A stretch of 64,000 bases of DNA from Oerskovia enterophila (GTDB lineage: Bacteria; Actinomycetota; Actinomycetes; Actinomycetales; Cellulomonadaceae). How positions within the stretch are numbered: the first letter of the stretch is position 1; every line of letters begins with the position of its first letter. Under the pieces are notes generated by a model. That model did not search any database and was not told where the DNA came from. It was given only the letters and a program-made list of their open reading frames with translations. The DNA is taken from assembly GCF_001692445.1 (NCBI RefSeq), contig NZ_MAQA01000008.1, positions 34,007 to 98,006 on the forward strand. The letters run 5' to 3'. Shown piece after piece: positions 33,199-40,111 of this stretch. A program made the translations under genes and the position numbers.

Positions 33199-35340
33199 TC
33201 AGCCGTGGACCGGCACGGGCTCGGGGGCCCGTCCGCCCGCAGGCGGCGTGGCGGACGCCGTCCCCGGCTGCTCGGGGTCGGCCTTGCGGAGCCAGTCCGC
33301 GAGCCCGCACACGACGTCCTTGCAGCCGCCGCACCCCGTGGTGGCCCGCGTCGCGCGCGCGATGTCCGTGGTGCTGCGGGCTCCCTCGCGCCAGCTCGCG
33401 ACGATGTCGCCCTTGGTCACGCCGTTGCAGCTGCACACCGTGGTCCGGTCGGGCATGTGCGTGGGGTCCGACGCCGGAGCGGCGGCCTGCGCGACGGGTT
33501 GCAGCAGGAGGTGGGCCGGGTCCGCGGGCACGGGGACCCGGCGCGTGTAGGTCGCGGTGAGGTCGGCACCGATCTGCGGGGCGCCGACCACGGTCGCCCC
33601 GACGAGGAACCCGCCCGCGACGACGACCTCGACGTGCCGCCCCGCGTCGGGGTCGGTCAGGCGGAGCGTCCGGTGGCTCGGGTCGTGGGCACGCCGCGCG
33701 CCGCACACGCCCATCGCGACGACGTCGAGGCCCGCGGCCTTGAGGCGCACCACGTCGGTCGGGGCTGCGGGGGGCGTCCTCGCCGGTGCGACCGCCGAGC
33801 CCACCGGTGGGTCGACCGACAGGGCGGCCGGCGAGTCGGCCGGGAGAGCGGATGAGGCCCCGGTCATCACCCCCTCGCCACGAGATGCGGCCGACGGGGG
33901 TGCTGGGAGGCTGCTGACCCCCGTTGGCCGCATCTCGAGCTGCTCGTCCCCGGGGCTCCTCCCACCCTGCTCGACGCCTAGCGCGATCCGCAGTGCCATG
34001 CTGGGCCGCTCGTCGTCGGTGAAGCGGACGTGGAGTCGTGCTGCGGCCCCCGAGGTGTCAGAACCTGGCCGGGGTAGAGCCCGGCGAGGTTCTGACAGCA
34101 CGCGCAGGGCGAGCAGTGCCGCGAGCCGCCGCGACTGCTCCCACCCCTGCGCGATGAGCCCCGTCCCGCCCTCGGGCGGCTGCGCGCAGTCCCCGATCGC
34201 GTACACGTCGGGGTCGTCGGGGCTCGCCAGCCCGTGCCCGACGACGACGCCCCGGTCCACCGTCAGGCCCGCGGTCCGGGCGAGGGTCCCCTCGGGCACG
34301 GTCCCGCAGGCCAGCACGAGCAGGTCGGTCGGGACCTCGTCGGCCGGGCCGGTCGGACCCGTGGCAGGGCGTCCCGCCGCGGCCAGGTCCCCCGGACCTC
34401 GGTCCGGGACCGTCCCGGTTGTCCCACGGCCCTCTCCTCCTGTGCCCCCCGCCCCGGGGACGCCGGCCGCACGAGGTGAGCGTCCGGCGTCGGGCACGAG
34501 CACGACGCCCGCGACCACCGCACCCCGGCCGCCCGCGCCACGCACCACGACCTCGCGCGTCCGCACCCCGGTGCGCACCGCGATCCCGAGCTCGGCGAGC
34601 GTGCGCGAGGCCGCGAGGCCCGCGTCGGGGCCGAGCTGGCGGTCCATAGGGCTCGCCCCGCCGTGGACCACGGTCACCGCGAGCCCACGTCGGGCCAGGC
34701 CGCACGCGACCTCGAGACCCAGGACGCCCGCACCGATCACGACGGCGCGGCGCGCGTTGGAGGTCGCGGCGACGATCTCGCGCGCGTCGTCGAGCGTGCG
34801 CAGCGCGTGGACCCCGGCGGGGAGCGTCCCGCCGGGCCCCGACCCGAGCCCCGGCACGTCCGGGACCCGCGCGGACGAGCCGGTCGCGAGCACCACGGCG
34901 TCGTACGGGAACGCTCCGTCGCTCGTGAGCACGGTGCGCGAGGAGCGGTCGATCGCGATCGCGGGCGCGCCGCGGTGGACCTCGGCGCGCTCGTCGCCCG
35001 TCGAGGGCAGGGTCAGCGCGCCGATGTCGGCCCGGCCCGCGACGACCTCGCTCAGCAGGACGCGGTTGTACGGGTCGTACTCCTCGTCGCCGAGCACCGT
35101 GACGCGCAGGGGTCGGGCGCGGTGCTCCTGGTCCGGGCCGGCCGTGGCCAGGAGGTCGGCGGCGAACCGCGACCCGACCATGCCGTTGCCCACCACGACG
35201 ACCCGGAACGGCGCCGCGGCACCAGGGCCTCCGCCACCGAGGGGCTCGCCGCCGCGGGCCCCTCCCCCGGGCAGGTCGTCAGAACCGGGCCGGGCCATGG
35301 CCCGGCCTGGTTCTGACAGCTCAGCAGTTCCGTCGGTCAT
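33199..35340 (-). CDS. nasB: Assimilatory nitrate reductase electron-transfer subunit (NasB-like FAD/BFD protein), 713 aa, with palindrome-derived inserts
   Basis: FAD- and NAD-binding protein that would pass electrons to NasA. The FAD motif VVVVGNGMVGSRFAADLL is near residue 47, the NAD motif VIGAGVLGLEVACGL near 195, and YAIGDCAQPP near 385. A C-terminal BFD-like [2Fe-2S] domain carries CSCNGVTKGDIVASW and TGCGGCKDVV. Three palindromes lie in frame: C3 (residues about 8-21), C2 (about 415-428) and D (about 468-487), all in linkers or the N-terminus rather than in cofactor motifs. A Gly/Pro-rich insert sits near 290-335. ATG overlaps the nasA stop (ATGA). Confidence 0.88.
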   Translation of the reverse strand: MTDGTAELSEPGRAMARPGSDDLPGGGARGGEPLGGGGPGAAAPFRVVVVGNGMVGSRFAADLLATAGPDQEHRARPLRVTVLGDEEYDPYNRVLLSEVVAGRADIGALTLPSTGDERAEVHRGAPAIAIDRSSRTVLTSDGAFPYDAVVLATGSSARVPDVPGLGSGPGGTLPAGVHALRTLDDAREIVAATSNARRAVVIGAGVLGLEVACGLARRGLAVTVVHGGASPMDRQLGPDAGLAASRTLAELGIAVRTGVRTREVVVRGAGGRGAVVAGVVLVPDAGRSPRAAGVPGAGGTGGEGRGTTGTVPDRGPGDLAAAGRPATGPTGPADEVPTDLLVLACGTVPEGTLARTAGLTVDRGVVVGHGLASPDDPDVYAIGDCAQPPEGGTGLIAQGWEQSRRLAALLALRVLSEPRRALPRPGSDTSGAAARLHVRFTDDERPSMALRIALGVEQGGRSPGDEQLEMRPTGVSSLPAPPSAASRGEGVMTGASSALPADSPAALSVDPPVGSAVAPARTPPAAPTDVVRLKAAGLDVVAMGVCGARRAHDPSHRTLRLTDPDAGRHVEVVVAGGFLVGATVVGAPQIGADLTATYTRRVPVPADPAHLLLQPVAQAAAPASDPTHMPDRTTVCSCNGVTKGDIVASWREGARSTTDIARATRATTGCGGCKDVVCGLADWLRKADPEQPGTASATPPAGGRAPEPVPVHG
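33881..33937. repeat. In-frame palindrome D inside nasB
   Basis: 21-bp arms 33881-33901 and 33917-33937 (CGAGATGCGGCC...) with one mismatch and a 15-nt loop. It encodes EMRPTGVSSLPAPPSAASRG in the linker between the flavoprotein part and the C-terminal region. Sequence unlike family A or C. Confidence 0.85.
34056..34097. repeat. Family C palindrome, copy C2, in frame in nasB
   Basis: TGTCAGAACCTGGCCGGG pairs with its complement with one mismatch around TAGAG. Encodes SEPRRALPRPGSD on the minus strand at about residues 415-428, directly after a Leu-rich helix and before ARLHVRFTDDE. Confidence 0.92.
35278..35317. repeat. Family C palindrome, copy C3, in frame at the nasB N-terminus
   Basis: GTCAGAACCGGGCCGGGCC and its complement with one mismatch, AT centre. 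Encodes SEPGRAMARPGSD at residues about 9-21, ahead of the FAD domain. Confidence 0.92.
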
Positions 35341-37811
35341 ACGACCACCTCCTCGGAGAGCTCGTGGCCCCGGCCGCGGGTCGGCGCCGCAGCCGCGCCG
35401 GGCGCCGGTCCTGAGGCCGCGCCGGGCGCCCTGCCCGGCGCAGGGTCCGACGGCAGGTCCCCGGCCGGGTCCGGCGCGACCGCGACAGCGCAGACCTTGA
35501 ACTCGGGCATCCCGGAGATCGGGTCGGTCGCGTCGGTCGTGATCCGGTTGACGCTCCCGGCCCCGCTCCAGTGGAAGGGCATGAAGACCGTGTCGGGACG
35601 GATCTTGTCGCTCCAGCGCGCGGGCGCCCGGACCTCGCCCCGGCTCGACGTGAGCCGCACCGGGTCCCCGTCCTGGATGCCGAGGCGGAAGCCGAGGATC
35701 GGGTGCATCTCGACGAACGGGCCGGGCACGATCCGGTCGAGCTCGGCCACGCGGCGCGTCTGCGCGCCCGACTGGTAGTGCTGCAGCACGCGGCCCGTCA
35801 CCAGGTAGACGGGAGCGTCGGGGCGGACGTCGTCGCTGGGCCCGACGTGGTCGACCGCGACCATGCGCGCCCGGCCGTCGGGGGTGTGGAAGCGGTCGAG
35901 GAACAGTCGCGGGGTGCCGGGGTGCGTCCCTCGCCCGGCCGGGTTGTCAGAAGCTCCCCGGTCCACAGCCCGGTCCGGTTCTGACAACCGAGCAGGCACG
36001 GCCGGCACGGGCCAGAACAGTCCCGGCCCGCCCGCGGCCTCGTCGGCGTCGAGCCGCGCGTGGCTGAGCCCCGAGTAGTCCGCGACGCCGCCCGCCGAGG
36101 CCCGGGCCAGCTCGTCGAACACCTCGGCCGGGTCGAGCGGGAACGGCACGGTCGAGCCCAGGCGGCGCGCGAGCTCGGCGAAGACCCACAGCTCGGACCG
36201 CACGCCGGTCGGTGGCGTCACGGCCTGCCTGCGGCGGATCACGCGCCCCTCGAGCGAGGTCATGGTCCCCTCCTCCTCGGCCCACTGCGTCACGGGCAGC
36301 ACGACGTCGGCGCGCAGCGCGGTCTCGGACGGCACCAGGTCGCACACCACGAGCAGGTCCAGGGCGTCGAGGCGCTCGGCGACCCGGGTCGCGTCGGGGG
36401 CGCTGACCAGCACGTTCGACCCGTGCACGAGCAGCGCGCGCGGCCCTCCCGGCGTCCCGAGCGAGCGCAGCAGCTCGACCGCAGGCTTGCCCGGCCCGGG
36501 CAACGACGCCGGGTCCACGCCCCACACCGCGGCGACGTGAGCTCGCGCGGCCGGGTCGTCGATCTTGCGGTAGCCCGGGAGCTGGTCGGCCTTCTGGCCG
36601 TGCTCCCGGCCGCCCTGCCCGTTGCCCTGCCCGGTGATCGCGCCGTACCCGGAGCCGGTCCGGCCGGGCAGCCCGAGCGCGAGCGCCAGGTCGATCGCGG
36701 CGGTGACGGTCGCGGTCCCCTGGGTCGACTGCTCGACGCCGCGCCCCGTCAGGACGTACGCGCCGCGCCCGCCGCGCACGGGCGAGGCCGCGGCGAGCAG
36801 CCGTGCGACCCGGCGGAGCTCGTCGGCCGCGATCCCGCACACGGTCTCGGCGCGCTCGGGCCACCAGGCCGCGACCGCGCGGCGCACGTCGTCGACCCCG
36901 GACACGCGCGCGGCGAGGTACTCCTCGTCCGCGAGCCCCTCGGCCCACACGACGTGCAGGAGCGCGAGCAGCACCACGAGGTCGGTGCCGGGGACGGGCT
37001 GCAGGTGGACACCCTGGGGTGGCGCGTCCGCCGCACCGCCGGGCGCCCCCGCGCCCGTGAGCGCGGCCGTGGCCGACCGTCGCGGGTCCACGACCACGAG
37101 CCCGCCGCGCGATCGCACGCCCGCGAGGTGCTGGACCGAGGGCGGCATGGTCTCGGCCAGGTTCGAGCCGAGCAGCAGCACCGCGTCGGCCCCCGCGAGG
37201 TCCGCGAGCGGGAACGGCAGGCCACGGTCGGCACCGAACGCGCGGTTGGCGCCGGCCGCGGCGCTCGCCATGCAGAAGCGCCCGTTGTAGTCGATGTTCG
37301 CGGTCCGCAGGACCGTCCGTGCGAGCTTGCCCAGCGCGTACGCCTTCTCGTTGGTGAGTCCCCCGCCGCCGAAGACCGCGACCGCGTCGCGCCCCGACGC
37401 GGCCTGGATCTCCGTGAGGCCGCGGGCGACCCGCCCGAGCGCCTCGTCCCACGTCGCGGGCCGCAGCCCGCCGCGGGTCACGGCCCCCGCCGCGTCGACC
37501 GTGCGGTCGCGCACGAGCGGGACCGTGAGCCGGTCGTGCGCGGTGAGCAGGCTCGCGCTGGTCCAGCCCTTCTGGCACAGCCCGCCCTTGTTGGTGGGGA
37601 ACTCGCGCGGGGCGACGACCACGCGGGGCGAGGCTCCGCCGTCGGGCCCACGGTCCTGCACGGGCGTGAGCGACATGCCGCACTGCAGCGCGCAGTAGGG
37701 GCAGTGCGTGTCCGCCGCGATGCCCGACGGCGCCGCGCGCCCGGGGCGGGCGGCGGTGGCCGGGTCGCCGGCCGGGCCTGCGACGGGGACCGCGGCGGGG
37801 TGGACGACCAT
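35337..37811 (-). CDS. nasA: Assimilatory nitrate reductase catalytic subunit NasA, 824 aa
   Basis: Molybdopterin (bis-MGD) enzyme reducing nitrate to nitrite in the cytoplasm. The N-terminal [4Fe-4S] ligands are CPYCALQCGM (Cys37, 40, 44) and GGLCQKGW (near residue 76). FGGGGLTNEKAY, GSNLAETMPP, GRTGSGYGAITGQGNGQGGREHG and the C-terminal YLVTGRVLQHYQSG and MPFHWSG are typical of the NasA/NarB group. There is no Tat signal, as expected for an assimilatory enzyme. Repeat C4 adds about 16 residues near 608-623, between the central and C-terminal domains. ATG 37811 lies 2 bp after the narK stop. Confidence 0.93.
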   Translation of the reverse strand: MVVHPAAVPVAGPAGDPATAARPGRAAPSGIAADTHCPYCALQCGMSLTPVQDRGPDGGASPRVVVAPREFPTNKGGLCQKGWTSASLLTAHDRLTVPLVRDRTVDAAGAVTRGGLRPATWDEALGRVARGLTEIQAASGRDAVAVFGGGGLTNEKAYALGKLARTVLRTANIDYNGRFCMASAAAGANRAFGADRGLPFPLADLAGADAVLLLGSNLAETMPPSVQHLAGVRSRGGLVVVDPRRSATAALTGAGAPGGAADAPPQGVHLQPVPGTDLVVLLALLHVVWAEGLADEEYLAARVSGVDDVRRAVAAWWPERAETVCGIAADELRRVARLLAAASPVRGGRGAYVLTGRGVEQSTQGTATVTAAIDLALALGLPGRTGSGYGAITGQGNGQGGREHGQKADQLPGYRKIDDPAARAHVAAVWGVDPASLPGPGKPAVELLRSLGTPGGPRALLVHGSNVLVSAPDATRVAERLDALDLLVVCDLVPSETALRADVVLPVTQWAEEEGTMTSLEGRVIRRRQAVTPPTGVRSELWVFAELARRLGSTVPFPLDPAEVFDELARASAGGVADYSGLSHARLDADEAAGGPGLFWPVPAVPARLSEPDRAVDRGASDNPAGRGTHPGTPRLFLDRFHTPDGRARMVAVDHVGPSDDVRPDAPVYLVTGRVLQHYQSGAQTRRVAELDRIVPGPFVEMHPILGFRLGIQDGDPVRLTSSRGEVRAPARWSDKIRPDTVFMPFHWSGAGSVNRITTDATDPISGMPEFKVCAVAVAPDPAGDLPSDPAPGRAPGAASGPAPGAAAAPTRGRGHELSEEVVV
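35943..35988. repeat. Family C palindrome, copy C4, in frame in nasA
   Basis: GTTGTCAGAA-rich arms pair imperfectly over 46 bp with ends GTTGTCAG and CTGACAAC. Encodes SEPDRAVDRGASDN. It is the most diverged copy, and its inner arms no longer pair well. Confidence 0.85.
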
Positions 37812-37813
37812 GC

Positions 37814-39298
37814 TCAGATCCCGGCCGCGGCCATGCGCGCACCCCGGCGCTGGTACACGGCCCACGTGACCACGGCCATGACCGCGTACACGCCGATGAA
37901 GATCCACAGGGCCGGCACGAGCGACCCGGCCAGGTCGTTCGAGATCGCGAAGCCGCGCGGGATGAGGAACCCGCCGAACGCCCCGATGGCTCCCGCGATG
38001 CCGATGCAGCCCGCGGCCGCCTTGCGGATCCGGGTGCGGTGGGCCGCGCGCTCGTCGTCGGGCAGGGTCTGTGCGGCGAGCTCCCCCGAGGCCGCGAAGA
38101 CCGCGGGGATCATGCGGTAGGTCGCCCCGTTGCCGATGCCGGTCGCGACGAACAGCAGCAGGAAGGACCCGAAGAACAGCCCGAAGCTGTGCGACTCGAG
38201 GGCCCGGATCGCTCCGAAGGCCCCGAGCGCCATGACGCCGAACGCCACGATCGTCACGCGCGCCCCGCCGACCTTGTCGGCGATCGTCCCGCCCAGCGGC
38301 CGGGACACCGAGCCCACGAGCGCGCCGAGGAACGCGATCGAGAGCGTGACCTCGGGGAACTGGTTCTTGAGCAGCGTGGGGAACGCACCCGAGTAGCCGA
38401 TGAACGACCCGAACGTCCCGATGTAGAGGAACGAGATGATCCACGTGTGCCGGTTGCGGGTCGCGGCGGCGAACGAGCGGAAGTCGGCCTTGGCGTGCGT
38501 CAGGTTGTCCATGTACCGCCACGCGAGGAACGCCGCGAGCAGGATGAACGGGATCATCATGAGCCCTGCCCGTTCGAGCGCGATGCCCGCGCCGGCGACG
38601 ATCACGAGGGGCACCGCGAACTGGACCGCGGCCGTCCCGAGGTTGCCACCCGCGGCGTTGAGCCCGAGCGCCCTGCCCTTCTCCTTCTCCGGGTAGAAGA
38701 AGGAGATGTTGGCCATCGAGGACGCGAAGTTGCCGCCGCCGACGCCCGCGAGCGCCGCGACGAGCAGCATCACGCCGAACGGCGTCTCGGGGTTCTGCAC
38801 GACGACCGCGAGCGAGACCGTGGGCACCAGGAGCAGGAGCGCGGACACGACGGTCCAGGTGCGCCCACCGAACAGCGGGACCGCGAACGTGTACGGGATG
38901 CGCAGGGTCGCGCCCACGAGGCTGGGGACGGCGATGAGCCAGAACTGCTGGTCCACGGTGAAGGTGAAGCCGGCCGCGCCGAGCTGCGGCACGACGATCG
39001 ACCACAGGGCCCACACCGCGAACCCGAGGAACTCGGCGAAGACCGAGATCCACAGGTTGCGCGTGGCGACCTTGCGACCGCCGTCGCGCCAGAACGTGGG
39101 GTCCTCGGGGTCCCAGTGGTCGATCCAGCGCCCACGACGGTGCGGGGCGCTCTGCGCCGCGCCGTGCGGGGAGGCGACGGCCGGCACGCCCGTGCCCGAC
39201 GGCGCCGCGCTCGTCGGGAGCGCGGGCGCGGGCTGGTCGGTGGCGGGGTGGTCGGTCGTGGTCGTGGTCTGCGAGGGGGGACCTGCGGGGACGGACAT
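37814..39298 (-). CDS. narK: Nitrate/nitrite MFS transporter NarK/NasK type, 494 aa
   Basis: Imports nitrate or exchanges nitrate for nitrite. A 70-residue polar N-terminus precedes 12 membrane segments. Nitrate-porter signatures are visible as AALAGVGGGNFASSMANISFF and GNLGTAAVQFAVPLV, with FGSFIGYSGAFPTLL in the second half. ATG 39298 has CCAGGAGG 4-8 bp upstream. It is first in narK-nasA-nasB, behind a GlnR-like site. The open frame upstream to 39709 has no protein-like content. Confidence 0.93.
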   Translation of the reverse strand: MSVPAGPPSQTTTTTDHPATDQPAPALPTSAAPSGTGVPAVASPHGAAQSAPHRRGRWIDHWDPEDPTFWRDGGRKVATRNLWISVFAEFLGFAVWALWSIVVPQLGAAGFTFTVDQQFWLIAVPSLVGATLRIPYTFAVPLFGGRTWTVVSALLLLVPTVSLAVVVQNPETPFGVMLLVAALAGVGGGNFASSMANISFFYPEKEKGRALGLNAAGGNLGTAAVQFAVPLVIVAGAGIALERAGLMMIPFILLAAFLAWRYMDNLTHAKADFRSFAAATRNRHTWIISFLYIGTFGSFIGYSGAFPTLLKNQFPEVTLSIAFLGALVGSVSRPLGGTIADKVGGARVTIVAFGVMALGAFGAIRALESHSFGLFFGSFLLLFVATGIGNGATYRMIPAVFAASGELAAQTLPDDERAAHRTRIRKAAAGCIGIAGAIGAFGGFLIPRGFAISNDLAGSLVPALWIFIGVYAVMAVVTWAVYQRRGARMAAAGI

Positions 39299-39354
39299 GG
39301 CGCCTCCTGGAGCGGGGACCTGGCGCGTCGAGCGGCGCTCGACCAGTACCCGTG

Positions 39355-39407
39355 ACGGTAGGAAGCGCGTGTTTCCCGGGGGCGAGCCGCCCGTTTCCCG
39401 TCCGTAA
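39355..39407 (-). promoter_or_regulatory. GlnR-like composite site and -10 element of narK
   Basis: On the minus strand: TTAC-N6-GAAAC (39407-39393), N16, GGAAAC (39376-39371), N10, TACCGT (-10, 39360-39355). Layout equals that before nirB. The 39299-39707 gap otherwise holds the promoter of the next plus-strand gene and no ORF with protein-like features. Confidence 0.7.
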
Positions 39408-39585
39408 GGCTTTGCGCACAGCCGTCCCCGGGGGGTTGTGAGAGGCCGCGCCGGCCGATGGTCGGCACCGTGACGGGTCTGGTCGCAAGGGGTTCTGCGG
39501 CACGAACCCGGGTGTCCGGAGGGCGCCTCCGAGACACGAGCAGGAGTCCGGCGTTTCATCCTGTCCCGTCCACGGCTCCGCGGTC

Positions 39586-39591
39586 TAGACT
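39586..39591 (+). promoter_or_regulatory. Putative -10 element
   Basis: TAGACT in a GGTCTAGACTC context, 116 bp before ATG 39708. Fits TANNNT. No certain -35. Confidence 0.35.
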
Positions 39592-39707
39592 CACGCCAGC
39601 CCGCGCGTCGGCCACCCCTGGAGAGGGCGCACTCCGGGGCCTCGGACGGCGTGGGCCCGCCGTCGGACCGACGTCCGGCGGCTGAGACCGAGCAGAAGGA
39701 TCCGCGC

Positions 39708-40082
39708 ATGCCGCGTCAGACAATCGCAGCACCCGGAGCAGCCCACCCCCTCCGCGCCCTCTCCGCGCTCGTCCGCCTCGCACGGGCCGACGGCCCAGGG
39801 GACGTCGCGAACCGCGCGACGCTGTGCCGCGTGTGCGCGTGGGACCTGGAGGAGCCGGGCTGGACCCTCGACGGGCCCACGCACGCGATCTGCGACTGCT
39901 GCGGGGCCGAGAGCGGGGTCGAGGACACCACGCCCGAGCGGATCATCGCGTACCGGCGCCGCTGGACCCGGGGTGGCCACGTCTGGTTCGACCCGTCCCG
40001 CATGCCCGCAGGCTGGTACTACGACGACGAGCTCCCGTACGACACGCAGGACCGGTGGCACGCGACGACCCTGCCGGGGTAG
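39708..40082 (+). CDS. Small Cys-rich, probable zinc-binding protein, 124 aa
   Basis: Not assigned to a named family. Start ATG 39708 follows AGAAGGATCC. After a 38-residue Ala/Arg-rich N-terminus comes a zinc-ribbon-like core: CRVC (Cys40, 43) and ICDCCGAESG (Cys62, 64, 65), separated by DLEEPGWTLDGPTHA. The C-terminal part is aromatic-rich (YRRRWTRGGHVWFDPSRMPAGWYYDDELPYDTQDRW). The pairing of a Cys4 knuckle with a W-rich tail suggests a small regulatory or nucleic-acid-linked protein. Neighbours give no clue; it is convergent with the siderophore-interacting gene. Confidence 0.7.
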   Translation: MPRQTIAAPGAAHPLRALSALVRLARADGPGDVANRATLCRVCAWDLEEPGWTLDGPTHAICDCCGAESGVEDTTPERIIAYRRRWTRGGHVWFDPSRMPAGWYYDDELPYDTQDRWHATTLPG

Positions 40083-40111
40083 CCGCCGGGCAGGAACCTG
40101 CAGACGCCGCC

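Noticed and set aside
38039..39355. 438-aa plus-strand ORF opposite narK
   Set aside because: Antisense shadow of a membrane protein, with charged low-complexity composition.
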